A stretch of 64,000 nucleotides of DNA from an uncultured Flavobacteriales bacterium (GCA_913062955.1 CAJXZP010000002.1:62001-126000), one strand, 5' to 3'. Numbered from the stretch's first letter, positions 44,601-53,264 are shown. Translations and numbers: made by a program. The notes: generated by a model not told the origin, from the sequence alone.

Positions 44601-44779
44601 CAAATGGGGATTACGTCTATTTTAATCAACATATAAGCGGAGATTTATATTCTATTTCTGGCGTATTGGTACAATCCTTTCAACGGACTTCTAGCTTAGC
44701 TATTTCTAATTTAAAAATTGGAATTTATATTATTAGGAATTCAAATAATGGGGAATCCGTAAAGTTGGTTATCCAGTAA
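41696..44779 (+). CDS. CotH kinase family protein with two lamin-tail domains and T9SS sorting tail
   Basis: A 1027-residue secreted protein. After the signal peptide (residues 1-20, ending LFAQ) comes a lamin-tail domain (about 22-160, VINEVMPSNG..DWIEVYN). Next is a chitobiase-C-like segment (about 172-290) and a CotH kinase core (about 360-700) with VELHGNGSRQS, RSPGHRPD, FWGINVLKERFDDEYI and the metal-binding RWRWMFFDIDGGFGG near 564. A second lamin-tail domain (about 806-940) and a Por-type sorting tail (about 955-1027, VYPNPSNGD...) follow. CotH proteins are atypical Ser/Thr kinases. This one should be exported by T9SS and attached to the surface. It ends zero bases from menA. Confidence 0.9.
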   Translation: MKQNLLFLMGLLVNLNVLFAQDLVINEVMPSNGMTSIDFFKDAPDWIEVYNNTNSPIQLSDYYLSDNQSLKLKWQFPTKNLQPNNFILIYCSGRDTTISFEYHSNFKLSNSLDTLGIYFKNGSTVHEFVYESMPIDISFGLQPDGSNTRVFFSAPTPKATNNNSMGYTCVLSPPTVSAQSGFYASPLALSISHPVSGVQLNYTENGEEPNNSDPTYTGNLDLSTSYQANRLSLIPTNPGLNAPQAAYSVSRMNNRGYLPPAVDVQNINVFMIRAFKSGCIPSESVVKTYVLDDGNIQFPNMPILALQTDSFGFFSNDTGIYVFGNSNVGNYTKGGYKWEREGTLVYFDENQNKLIDQKLGVELHGNGSRQSTHKNLRVTPKSRLGKSRIEAPLFEEVNYERFDHLILRSPGHRPDCMPRDELATTIVAHLGFDVPYYSTSAMYLNGEFWGINVLKERFDDEYIAIKYDMKDKEIVILEEEGILQYGESTDTAHYNNMMDFVTQNSLDNPANMDYLNTQMDVENYLDYMISEIFIGNGDWPTNNLRFWRKRVSYDDYASPGHDGRWRWMFFDIDGGFGGTCSDVYFTMNNLNRALRDTGGYVPFTRLFRDLISYQSFRDMYINRTCDRLNTNFLNSVTRSKLDVIVNDLDPIMMDHVNRFGYPSTSVTLADRMVEIPSLDKWNYLVSGLEKFMSRRSFYIRRQMKEQWTLADTFAITVNVNDVNMGFVQLNSLKLTSQLEGVSAPVYPWTGKYFEGINIPLIAHPYPGYRFKDWMGLSITKADTSVNISSDTIFTAVFEIDPDYSIPMPIVINELQASNSSTVFDEYFEFDDWIELYNPNTTDIDITGYYLTDNRNKLKKYWVGPNKTIIPAKEWMVFWADDQSGQGQNHTNFKLSKSGEFIALVAPDGITVVDSISFGPQLTDYSYGRQGDGMANWVEFEIPTPFYSNLSSDVEEFVSHEALKVYPNPSNGDYVYFNQHISGDLYSISGVLVQSFQRTSSLAISNLKIGIYIIRNSNNGESVKLVIQ

Positions 44780-45682
44780 TTACAAAATTTGACCCAACCC
44801 AAAAGTAAGAGCGTAAAGTAGTGTAGACAGCGCTTGCACTTTTAATAATGGGTCTAATTCTCTGGGAGTGTTCGTATTCAGTGTTTTAAAAATCACCATA
44901 CATAATGGAGCCATACTTACCCAGTACAATTGCTGAATCATTCCATTTGCAGTGTTCAAGGTAAATGTCAGGGAGAAAACGATCACCAATAGAAGTAAGA
45001 AAGCTTGGTATTTCTTTGCGTTTTCAAAACCCAGTCTAACGGCTAAGGTAATTTTATTAGATTCTTTGTCATTTTTGATATCTCTAGTATTGTTCAAATT
45101 GAGTACTCCTGCGCTTAATAGTCCAATACAACTAGCGGGTAAAAATAGCGTTAAATCAATGGTTTGAACTTGTAAAAAGTAGACCCCGATTACAGAAATC
45201 CATCCAAAAAATAAAAAAACGAATAGGTCACCTAGGCCTTGATATCCATAAGCCGATTTTCCAACTGTATATTTAACGGCTGCCCAAATAGCTGAAATTC
45301 CGAGTAAAAAGAAAATCAAAGCATAAAGTAATTTCTCCGTTCCAAAACTTAACCACAACAAAACAATTCCCGAAATTAAAGATAGGAATCCGAAAATGTA
45401 AAGAGCTGTTTTCATTTGAGACGGGTTAATAGCGCCACTTTGTAAGGCTCTTTCTGGACCCACACGGTTGTCGTTATCTGTCCCTTTGGAAAAATCACCG
45501 TAATCGTTAGCGAGGTTGGATAGAACTTGGAGCAAGGTAGCTGTTAAAATGGCCATCCATGTAATGTTCCAATGATGTTCGCCTACAGATGCAGAAAGAA
45601 ATGATCCTAATAGGATGCCGGCTAATGCCAATGGTAAGGTACGAAGTCTAAAAGCTCCCATCCATGCCTTAAATTTACTCAT
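44780..45682 (-). CDS. menA: 1,4-dihydroxy-2-naphthoate polyprenyltransferase (menaquinone synthesis)
   Basis: A UbiA-superfamily membrane enzyme that prenylates dihydroxynaphthoate. The 300-residue protein has eight or nine hydrophobic segments. The first Asp-rich motif NDYGDFSKGTDND (59-71) and the second motif DIKNDKESNK both lie on the cytoplasmic side, as required for prenyl-diphosphate binding. VGPERALQSG follows the first motif, as in MenA. Its stop abuts the stop of the convergent CotH gene with no intervening base. The promoter element lies 4 bases before the ATG, so its mRNA may be almost leaderless. Confidence 0.93.
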   Translation of the reverse strand: MSKFKAWMGAFRLRTLPLALAGILLGSFLSASVGEHHWNITWMAILTATLLQVLSNLANDYGDFSKGTDNDNRVGPERALQSGAINPSQMKTALYIFGFLSLISGIVLLWLSFGTEKLLYALIFFLLGISAIWAAVKYTVGKSAYGYQGLGDLFVFLFFGWISVIGVYFLQVQTIDLTLFLPASCIGLLSAGVLNLNNTRDIKNDKESNKITLAVRLGFENAKKYQAFLLLLVIVFSLTFTLNTANGMIQQLYWVSMAPLCMVIFKTLNTNTPRELDPLLKVQALSTLLYALTFGLGQIL

Positions 45683-45686
45683 GACG

Positions 45687-45694
45687 CAAAAATA
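45687..45694 (-). promoter_or_regulatory. -7 promoter element for menA
   Basis: The minus strand reads TATTTTTG, a full TAnnTTTG match, ending 4 bases before the ATG at 45682. A leaderless or near-leaderless transcript is implied. Confidence 0.5.
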
Positions 45695-45759
45695 AACTTA
45701 TAGGCAATTGCGTTTCAATAGTTACAATAATTTGTTAGACTTGTATCAAATAATTATTA

Positions 45760-47334
45760 ATGAAAAATGTACACCTAGTTTTCTGTTCTATTTTGTTCTT
45801 GTTGTTTAGTGGTAAAGTTTTGTCTCAAATTCTTCCCAATGGCGTGTCTGTTAAAAATGGGCCCGAAATTCAAGGGCAAGATATTCATGAAATATCTCAG
45901 TTACTGAAATATACCAAATCCGGGTACATCACCTGTACCAGAACGGGTTTTGTGATTCAATTTGTCCATGTGTCCAATAAATTGGAGGTATTGAAGTCCG
46001 TGAATATGGATGTTAGAGATTTTAATAAAGAGGCGCATTTAATTAATGTGGTTTTGGTAAATTCTGATATTTTGGTGTTCACTAAGGTATCGGATAAAGA
46101 AAATTTCGAGAGCCAAATTTATTTTCAAAAATTGAATGAGTCGGATTACTCTTTAAGTCAAGCCAAAAGTTTAATTTCTAAAACCACTACCGAAGACGAA
46201 GGTTTTGTGTCGTGTTCGATTTCCGCTTCAGACGATACCAAGAAAGTAGTTATTACCATGAAAGTGGATGTGGAAGTAGATGCGAATGAAAAAAAAGTGG
46301 AACTTTTGGATGTGTACTTACTGAATGAAGATTTGGAAATTACATGGCAAAAAGATAGTATAATGATGTCGACCGATGAGCTAAATGTATCCACAGGAAA
46401 GGTAGTGGTAACGAATTCCGGATTGATATGTCTAAATGCTACTTCATCTGGATTTGATTCAGATGACAGCGAAGTAACCATAGAAATAAATGGGTTAGAG
46501 GGCTTATTAAACTTACTGAATAACTTCCAAAGGCATGTGGTTCTAATTCAAAAAGATATGGAACCGATGTTATATCAATTTAAGTTGGATGAATATGATA
46601 TCAGTGCCCTGAAATTTGTATTGGATGCAAATGATAATGTGAGAGTAGTAGGGGTCTATAAAGCAATTAAGGGAGAAGAGCGTGGGTTTTATTATGCCTT
46701 AATAAACGCGAGTACGGGGGAGTTTGAGTTTGAAAACCTTTCCGTTTTTGGGGATATGAAAGGGGTAATAACTTCCAATAGCCATTATGAAGACCCCCAA
46801 GTGGCGGAAGCGCTTCGGCTGACCCGTAATATACGTCCGCGTTTTACTATTGATTATTTATTGCCTGATAATGACGGGTTAACTTTGGTAGGAGAATCTT
46901 ATTTTTCAAATTATGGATATGGCACATATTATCGTTATGGAATTGCTGTCGTTAGATTTAATAAACAAGGTGAAATTGAATGGCAACAAGGGGTACCAAA
47001 AATCCAATATGGCGAGTCAAAGAATGATTCCTATGCGGGATATGGAATGATAAAATCAGGAAAGAAACTGTCTTTTGTATTTAATTTTTTGCCATTGGAT
47101 AAATCTAATGGAATGGTGGAAGGGAAGTCATGGTCCACCAAAAAAGCATCCGCCATTTATTTGGCCCAAGTAGATAGGGATGGAGAGCTGCGCATCGACT
47201 TTGTGGTTCCAGGTGGTAAGAAGCCCTTTTGGAAACCAAAGAATATGGTTCTTCCCAACAATAAGGAAGGGGTGATTTTAGGAGTAGGAAAAAATAAAAT
47301 TGAATTTTTGAAAATTGAAATTCAAGAAGACTAA
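45760..47334 (+). CDS. Unassigned secreted protein
   Basis: I do not recognise the family. The 524-residue protein has a clear signal peptide (about 1-23, LFLLFSGKVLSQ). The body is beta-rich with charged loops, with repeating short strands around VVITMKVDVEVDANEKKVELLDVYLLN and LTLVGESYFSNYGYGTYYRYGIAVV that could form a beta-propeller-like fold. It ends FLKIEIQED without a T9SS tail, and no catalytic motif or lipobox is visible. It is probably periplasmic or outer-surface. It stands between divergent menA and convergent relA/spoT, with a 1-base gap to the latter's stop. Confidence 0.7.
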   Translation: MKNVHLVFCSILFLLFSGKVLSQILPNGVSVKNGPEIQGQDIHEISQLLKYTKSGYITCTRTGFVIQFVHVSNKLEVLKSVNMDVRDFNKEAHLINVVLVNSDILVFTKVSDKENFESQIYFQKLNESDYSLSQAKSLISKTTTEDEGFVSCSISASDDTKKVVITMKVDVEVDANEKKVELLDVYLLNEDLEITWQKDSIMMSTDELNVSTGKVVVTNSGLICLNATSSGFDSDDSEVTIEINGLEGLLNLLNNFQRHVVLIQKDMEPMLYQFKLDEYDISALKFVLDANDNVRVVGVYKAIKGEERGFYYALINASTGEFEFENLSVFGDMKGVITSNSHYEDPQVAEALRLTRNIRPRFTIDYLLPDNDGLTLVGESYFSNYGYGTYYRYGIAVVRFNKQGEIEWQQGVPKIQYGESKNDSYAGYGMIKSGKKLSFVFNFLPLDKSNGMVEGKSWSTKKASAIYLAQVDRDGELRIDFVVPGGKKPFWKPKNMVLPNNKEGVILGVGKNKIEFLKIEIQED

Positions 47335-47335
47335 A

Positions 47336-49528
47336 TTACTCTAACCTAGATACGGAGTTGACTCCTTTTAAAGCTCGAATTTTTTCTTTTACAGATTTTA
47401 AATGACCGGTGTCATTAACAAATACAGTGATATTCCCTTCGAATATTCCGTTTTCTGTAGTGAAATTTATCGATCGTATATTTACCAGCATATCATTACT
47501 AATAATTTTGGTAATATCGTTGACCATGCCTTTACGATCAAAGCCTTTGATTAACATTCCAGATAAAAAGGATAAAGTCTCATTCGAATCCCATTTCGCT
47601 TTAACTGCCCTGTATCCATAATTTGAAAGTAGTTTCACCGTGTTGTCACAACTAACCCGATGAATTTCCATATGCCCTTTATTGGTGACAAATCCAACAA
47701 CATCATCTCCAGGAATAGGGTGACAACATTTGGATAAAATGTAATTGACTGCCGAATCTTTACCTAAAACAAAATCCGACTTTTTACCCTTTGTAGTTGC
47801 CATAATTTGGTCGAGGGTCGTTTCCTTTTTACGTCTTGGTTTTGAAGTAATAATACCGTCTTCTACCTTTAGTCGACTTAAACGATTTAGATGTATATCC
47901 TCAATTCCAATTTTGTAAAACATATCATCTGTATGATTCACACCATAAAAGGTAGAAAGAATTTGAAAATTTTTGCTGGTACGTTTAATACTATACTTCT
48001 TCATGGCTCTACCAATAGTGGTTTTTCCTTGGGCAACAATTTTTTTTCTTTCTATTTTTAGGTAATTCTTAATGGATGTCTTGGCCTTGGAGGTTGTGGC
48101 AAATTCCAACCATTCCGCCTTAGGACGTTGTGCCTTGGACGTGATGATTTCAACTTGATTTCCACTCGAAAGGGTATGTCCAGGAGAAACCATTTTTTGA
48201 CTCACTTTAGCACCAATACACAAGTCTCCAATTTCGGAATGGATTTCATAAGCAAAATCCAATACCGTTGAATTATGGGGCATGGATCTAATTTGACCCT
48301 TAGGAGTAAAAACAAAAATTTCTTTGGCGAAAAGGTTTAATTTGAAATCATCCACAAATTCTACGGGGTTGGATGACGATGTTTCCAGTACCTCTCGTAT
48401 ACGTGACATCCATGAATCCAAGGCATCTGATCTTTTGTCTTTATATTTCCAATGGGCCGCTAAACCACGTTCGGCTACCGCATCCATGCGCTCGGTTCTG
48501 ATTTGAACCTCGACCCATCTTCCCCCAGGACTCATCACTGTGGTATGTAGTGACTCATAACCATTGGCTCTAGGAGTAGAAATCCAATCTCGTAAACGAT
48601 CTGGATTCGGTTTGTAAAAGTCGGTAGCAGTGGAATATACTTTCCAACACTCTGCTTTTTCAACGTCTTCTTTGACATTGAGAATTATACGGATGGCAAA
48701 TATGTCATATACTTCTTCAAATTCAACCTTTTGATTTTTCATTTTGGTGTAAATGGAAAAAACCGACTTTGGTCTACCTTGAATTCTATATTTGATTCCT
48801 TGTCTATCTAATTCTTGTCGTATTGGGAGTGTAAACTGATTAATAAATCGGGTTCGAACTGCCGATGTTTTTTTTAGTTTAGAAGTAATTTCACCGTAAA
48901 CTTGAGGGGCTTTATATTTTAAAGCCAGATCTTCTAGCTCTGATTTTAATGCGTGTAGTCCTAATCGGTGCGCTAAGGGTGCGTATATATATAGCGTTTC
49001 GGAAGCAATTTTTAGTTGCTTGTCCTTTCGCATAGATTCCAGGGTACGCATGTTATGTAACCTATCGGCAAGTTTTACAAGCACCACCCTAATATCATCT
49101 GCTAGGGTAAGAATGATTTTCCGGAAGTTTACGGCTTGAATCGAGTTTTCTCTTTCAAAAACTTCTTCAATTTTTGTTAACCCATCAATAATTCGGGCTT
49201 CAGTTGGACCAAAGTAATCCTCAATATCATCAATGGTTAAACTGGTATCCTCCACCACATCGTGGAGTAGGGCACAAACAATACTGGTTGTGCCCAGTCC
49301 AACTTCTTCCGCAATAATTTGAGCAACTTCAAGTGGGTGGAAAATATAGGCTTCACCCGATTTTCTTCGAACCCCTTTATGCGATTCATTGGCAATATCA
49401 AATGCTTTTCGAATTTTACGCACGTCTTCTTCCGTCTGAGAGTAACGAGCGCTTTTTAATAGTTTTCGATATGCCTTGATTATTTCTTTGTCTTCCTGAT
49501 CTTCAGGAGAAATATCTTTTTTTGCCAT
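47336..49528 (-). CDS. RelA/SpoT family (p)ppGpp synthetase/hydrolase
   Basis: A bifunctional stringent-response enzyme (730 residues from the chosen start). The HD hydrolase domain has HKGVRRKSGEAYIFHP (His64) and HDVVEDT (His89-Asp90) with LADRLHNMRTL. The synthetase domain has GRPKSVFSIYTKM and YDIFAIRII. A TGS domain, a helical/zinc-finger-like section (SKCCHPIPGDDVVG) and a C-terminal ACT domain follow. Both hydrolase and synthetase residues appear intact, so SpoT-like dual activity is likely. The ATG at 49528 (MAKKDISPED) avoids overlap with the upstream fahA gene and fits the family. It is the last gene of the glyA-fahA run, 19 bases downstream. Confidence 0.95.
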   Translation of the reverse strand: MAKKDISPEDQEDKEIIKAYRKLLKSARYSQTEEDVRKIRKAFDIANESHKGVRRKSGEAYIFHPLEVAQIIAEEVGLGTTSIVCALLHDVVEDTSLTIDDIEDYFGPTEARIIDGLTKIEEVFERENSIQAVNFRKIILTLADDIRVVLVKLADRLHNMRTLESMRKDKQLKIASETLYIYAPLAHRLGLHALKSELEDLALKYKAPQVYGEITSKLKKTSAVRTRFINQFTLPIRQELDRQGIKYRIQGRPKSVFSIYTKMKNQKVEFEEVYDIFAIRIILNVKEDVEKAECWKVYSTATDFYKPNPDRLRDWISTPRANGYESLHTTVMSPGGRWVEVQIRTERMDAVAERGLAAHWKYKDKRSDALDSWMSRIREVLETSSSNPVEFVDDFKLNLFAKEIFVFTPKGQIRSMPHNSTVLDFAYEIHSEIGDLCIGAKVSQKMVSPGHTLSSGNQVEIITSKAQRPKAEWLEFATTSKAKTSIKNYLKIERKKIVAQGKTTIGRAMKKYSIKRTSKNFQILSTFYGVNHTDDMFYKIGIEDIHLNRLSRLKVEDGIITSKPRRKKETTLDQIMATTKGKKSDFVLGKDSAVNYILSKCCHPIPGDDVVGFVTNKGHMEIHRVSCDNTVKLLSNYGYRAVKAKWDSNETLSFLSGMLIKGFDRKGMVNDITKIISNDMLVNIRSINFTTENGIFEGNITVFVNDTGHLKSVKEKIRALKGVNSVSRLE

Positions 49529-49547
49529 GAATGTAAATCCTCTTTTT

Positions 49548-50828
49548 TTAAATTGAATCTGCAGGTAATACTTTACCAATTACTTCTCCAAAACCAATAC
49601 GAACGTCCCCATTGCTACAGTGACCTCTCATGATTACCGTATCGTAATCTTGGATAAATTTTCTTTCTGTTCCGTCTTTCATTGCCACTGGTTTGGTTCC
49701 TTTCCATGAAATTTCCAACATAGAACCATAGGAATCAGGTGTAGGACCAGAAATGGTTCCAGATCCCATTAAATCTCCCGCTCTTACGTTACATCCGTTT
49801 ACGGTATGATGTGCCAGTTGCTGACTCATATTCCAATACATATGTTTGAAATTTGATTTACTAACCCGTGTTTCTTCTCCATTTTCGGGTTGAATAAAAA
49901 CGTCTAATTCAATGTCATAGTTCTTTTTCCCCGTGTATTTCAAGTAATCTAAAACTTCTGGGTTTTGAACTGGGCCTTCCATCGCAAAAGGTTGAAGGGC
50001 ATCCAAAGTAACAATCCAAGGGGAAACATGAGATGCAAAACTTTTAGCCAAAAAGGGGCCCAGAGGAACATACTCCCATTTTTGAATATCACGTGCCGAC
50101 CAATCATTGAATAAGCACATTCCAAAAATGTAATCTTCCGCTTCATCGGTTGATATACGATCACCTAGTTTATTAGCATCATAAGTAATGAAACCCATTT
50201 CAAGCTCAAAATCAACCAGTCTAGAAGGTCCAAAAACAGGGCCCTCATCTTCGTTGGGTTTAGTTTGCCCTAAAGGCCTTTTAATGTCTGTACCTGAAAC
50301 AACAACAGAGGATGATCTTCCATGATATCCTACAGGTATATGTAACCAGTTTGGTAACAATGCATTATTAGGGTCTCTAAACATCGTCCCCACATTAGTC
50401 GCATGTTCTTTACTGGAATAAAAATCGGTGTAATCCCCAATTTCCATAGGCATATGCATCGTTACTGTTGCAATAGGATGTAATACTAAATCACAATGCT
50501 CTTTGTGGTCTTTTAATTTCTTATTATTAATCTCGAAAATTTCAGAGATTCTATTCCGTAGGGATCGAGTACCTTGCTTATGCGCGTCCATTAATAAGTT
50601 AAGACTATCACTTTCGTACGACCAGGTATCAATATCTAGTCCTTCTAAGTATCCATGAAGTTCTAATTCCGCAATATCAATGACGATGTCACCAATAATG
50701 GTTCCCACTCGTTTAGTTCCATTTCCTACAGAAAAAATTCCAAATGGAATGTTTTGAATGGGAAAATCACTTCCTGCTGATACTTCAATCCACGACTTTA
50801 ACGATGGATCATTTGCTTTAATATTCAT
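49548..50828 (-). CDS. fahA: Fumarylacetoacetase
   Basis: The last step of tyrosine/phenylalanine degradation, splitting fumarylacetoacetate into fumarate and acetoacetate. The 426-residue protein has the N-terminal FAA domain (about 15-120) and then the catalytic domain. That domain has DYTDFYSSKEHATNVGTMFR, YHGRSSSVVVSGT, the metal-site acids in VDFELEMGF and FNDWSARDIQKWEYVPLGPFLAKSF, and the C-terminal GDLMGSGTISGP. It lies 7 bases after glyA. No other aromatic-catabolic gene is in the window. Confidence 0.96.
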   Translation of the reverse strand: MNIKANDPSLKSWIEVSAGSDFPIQNIPFGIFSVGNGTKRVGTIIGDIVIDIAELELHGYLEGLDIDTWSYESDSLNLLMDAHKQGTRSLRNRISEIFEINNKKLKDHKEHCDLVLHPIATVTMHMPMEIGDYTDFYSSKEHATNVGTMFRDPNNALLPNWLHIPVGYHGRSSSVVVSGTDIKRPLGQTKPNEDEGPVFGPSRLVDFELEMGFITYDANKLGDRISTDEAEDYIFGMCLFNDWSARDIQKWEYVPLGPFLAKSFASHVSPWIVTLDALQPFAMEGPVQNPEVLDYLKYTGKKNYDIELDVFIQPENGEETRVSKSNFKHMYWNMSQQLAHHTVNGCNVRAGDLMGSGTISGPTPDSYGSMLEISWKGTKPVAMKDGTERKFIQDYDTVIMRGHCSNGDVRIGFGEVIGKVLPADSI

Positions 50829-50835
50829 TCTTATT

Positions 50836-52107
50836 TTATTTATGTAGGGGTCTGTGACCCATTAATTCGTTTACTTGAGTACGAACTTCTTTTTTCCTGT
50901 TTTCGTTCTCTGGATCAGCCAGTACACTATCCATTAATTCCACAATGTTAGGGATTTCACTTTCGGTAACTCCACGGCTGGTGATAGCCGCAGTTCCAAC
51001 TCGTATTCCTGAGGTTACAAAGGGTGACTTGTCATCAAATGGAACCATATTTTTGTTGACTGTAATACCCGCTTCTACTAAGGCGTTTTCTGCGGCTTTC
51101 CCGGTAATGTCTTTTGACCTTAAGTCAATTAACATAGAGTGATTATCGGTACCTCCAGAAATGACATGGTATCCACGATCCATAAATTCTTTGGCCATCA
51201 CTTTTGCATTCTTAGTCACCTGAATCATGTAGTGTAAATACTCATCCGAAAGGGCTTCTCTAAATGCTACGGCTTTAGCGGCAATCACGTGTTCTAATGG
51301 ACCTCCTTGTGATCCGGGGAAAACAGCGGAGTCAAATAGTGAACTCATGGATCTTAATTGTCCTTTGGGATTCATTTTTCCCAAGGTGTTTTCAAAATCC
51401 TCTCCCATCATAATAATTCCTCCTCGAGGTCCACGAAGCGTTTTATGAGTGGTACTCGTAGCAACATGAACATGGGGTAGAGGATCATTCATTAAGCCCT
51501 TTGCAATTAATCCTGCGGGATGAGCAATGTCGGCCATTACAAAAGCGCCAACTTCATCGGCAATTTCACGAATACGTTCGTAATCCCAATCCCGAGAATA
51601 GGCAGATGCACCACAAATAATAACTTTTGGTTTTACTTCTTTTGCTTTAGCTTCCATAGCTTCATAATCTATGGTTCCGGTTTCTCTATTTACCCCATAA
51701 AAAGAAGGCCTATACAATTTTCCAGAAAAGTTAACGGAAGATCCATGGGTAAGATGTCCCCCATGAGAAAGATCAAAGCCAAGGACATCGTCACCTGGGT
51801 TAATCAATGCCATTAAAACGGCAAAATTAGCTTGCGACCCACTGTGGGGTTGCACATTTGCCCATGTAGCACCAAATAATTCTTTTAAACGACTAATAGC
51901 TAGTTTTTCTACCTGGTCTACAATTTCACAACCGCCATAGTATCTTTTTCCAGGGTAACCTTCTGCATATTTATTGGTAAGAATAGACCCCATAGCATCT
52001 AATACATCTTGACTCACAAAATTTTCAGAAGCGATAAGTTCAACTCCCTCTACTTGTCTTTTTTTCTCTTGATCTATAAGATCAAAAATTTCGGTGTCCT
52101 TGTTCAT
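50836..52107 (-). CDS. glyA: Serine hydroxymethyltransferase
   Basis: A PLP enzyme interconverting serine and glycine with tetrahydrofolate; it is the main one-carbon donor step. The 423-residue protein has [10 protein letters not shown] (about 22-31), [15 protein letters not shown] and [11 protein letters not shown]. The PLP-lysine motif is [13 protein letters not shown], and [16 protein letters not shown] follows. The length matches the bacterial enzyme. It is the first gene of a probable glyA-fahA-relA/spoT run, with gaps of 7 and 19 bases. Confidence 0.97.
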   Translation of the reverse strand: MNKDTEIFDLIDQEKKRQVEGVELIASENFVSQDVLDAMGSILTNKYAEGYPGKRYYGGCEIVDQVEKLAISRLKELFGATWANVQPHSGSQANFAVLMALINPGDDVLGFDLSHGGHLTHGSSVNFSGKLYRPSFYGVNRETGTIDYEAMEAKAKEVKPKVIICGASAYSRDWDYERIREIADEVGAFVMADIAHPAGLIAKGLMNDPLPHVHVATSTTHKTLRGPRGGIIMMGEDFENTLGKMNPKGQLRSMSSLFDSAVFPGSQGGPLEHVIAAKAVAFREALSDEYLHYMIQVTKNAKVMAKEFMDRGYHVISGGTDNHSMLIDLRSKDITGKAAENALVEAGITVNKNMVPFDDKSPFVTSGIRVGTAAITSRGVTESEIPNIVELMDSVLADPENENRKKEVRTQVNELMGHRPLHK

Positions 52108-52224
52108 TTTACGAAATATTTAGGTGAAAATATTAGCAAGCGAAAATAACAAAAATGAAAAGGATAAACCGAAAATAAAATAGGAATTTAGGAGGTAAGG
52201 CCCTTGAGGAATGGGATACCGTTT

Positions 52225-53139
52225 TTATTTAAAACGACCTCTCTTTGAACGACCATAAAACTCCATTCTTCGAGGAAGTTTATGTTTTTTCCTACCCGAG
52301 GAAATTCTTTTACTATAGTAAATCATGGTTGTTAGGTAACCATCATTTCTCTTGGGGTTCCCTCGAATTCCTCCTTCGGGGAAGATTGTACTGGAAGGGT
52401 CTCTTTCTCGCCATCCTTTCCACGAAGCTTCAATTCTCGCTTGATCTCCATAAAAGGAGTCATAATCCGGATATACGGTACTAACGTCATCTAAGTAGTC
52501 TGTAAATGCGAACCGGTAATTGATACTTATTCCAAAACGATGAACCCGATAACCAGAGTACCTTCCTTTAAAACTTACAAAGACTCCTGTTGCTACAGGG
52601 AGTACCATTTGAATTGGGCTGTATTTGTTTTGGAGTCCCTCCGTGGCAAGAGGTCTAAGCGCAGTTTTATTCCCACCATCCATGCTATATGGATCGCTAT
52701 AAATAACTCCTAAACCCGTTCCAATGAGTAAGTGTAAATCTGCAATATGTCTCTTTTTCCCCCCAAGGTCATTTATGATTAACGGGTGGAATTCCAACAT
52801 GGCCGAGCCTTCAAAAATGTTGTTTTCGAAATTTAAATTTCTAGATTCTCGACCGGTACTTGGAGATAGCTTGTCATCTCCCTTAATATTTAAAAAGCTC
52901 GCCTGAACGTTAATGTAAAAACGATAGTCTAAATATCTTCGGCCAAAAACGGCCATGTTAAAACGGGTAGTGTTTAACATCACATCAGCCGGGCCACTTC
53001 TCCCATCAAAGCTTACGCCACCTATATCACCAAAATAATTAGAGGTACCCAATCCTCCTCCAAACTCCCAATTATAATATTGAGCAGAAGAAGTAAGCGC
53101 ACATAAAGACAGTAGTAGAATAAAAAATATCCTCATCAA
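52225..53139 (-). CDS. DUF6089 family outer-membrane protein (PorG-like T9SS candidate)
   Basis: The 304-residue protein has a signal peptide (ending TSSAQ), then YYNWEFGGGLGTSNYFGDIGG and a beta-barrel body with the conserved block AFTDYLDDVSTVYPDYD. This is the DUF6089 pattern that includes PorG, an outer-membrane T9SS component. The Lys/Arg-rich C-terminus (about 277-304) is a notable tail. T9SS membership is inferred from family resemblance; other T9SS genes are not adjacent. Two start codons, ATG ATG, are possible. A 117-base gap separates it from glyA. Confidence 0.75.
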   Translation of the reverse strand: MMRIFFILLLSLCALTSSAQYYNWEFGGGLGTSNYFGDIGGVSFDGRSGPADVMLNTTRFNMAVFGRRYLDYRFYINVQASFLNIKGDDKLSPSTGRESRNLNFENNIFEGSAMLEFHPLIINDLGGKKRHIADLHLLIGTGLGVIYSDPYSMDGGNKTALRPLATEGLQNKYSPIQMVLPVATGVFVSFKGRYSGYRVHRFGISINYRFAFTDYLDDVSTVYPDYDSFYGDQARIEASWKGWRERDPSSTIFPEGGIRGNPKRNDGYLTTMIYYSKRISSGRKKHKLPRRMEFYGRSKRGRFK

Positions 53140-53229
53140 GATTAACTCATACAGTATCGTGGTTCTGCGAGGAATAGGCGCAGAACATTAATAAAATCCC
53201 CAAACAGTAAGTAAGTTTCTCAGGCTTAC

Positions 53230-53264
53230 TTTGCTAATTTAACACCAAATTGGTGTTACATTTG
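53230..53264 (+). promoter_or_regulatory. Promoter with palindromic operator candidate, nitronate monooxygenase gene
   Basis: TTTG at 53230-53233 and TACATTTG at 53257-53264 lie 23 bases apart. A perfect 8-bp-arm palindrome, AACACCAA-A-TTGGTGTT (53241-53257), fills the spacer and overlaps the -7 element by one base. The position fits a dimeric regulator's operator that blocks or aligns RNA polymerase. Confidence 0.6.

Noticed and set aside
46158-46481. Minus-strand ORF inside the unassigned secreted gene
   Set aside because: Ser/Thr-rich antisense frame with no supporting signals.
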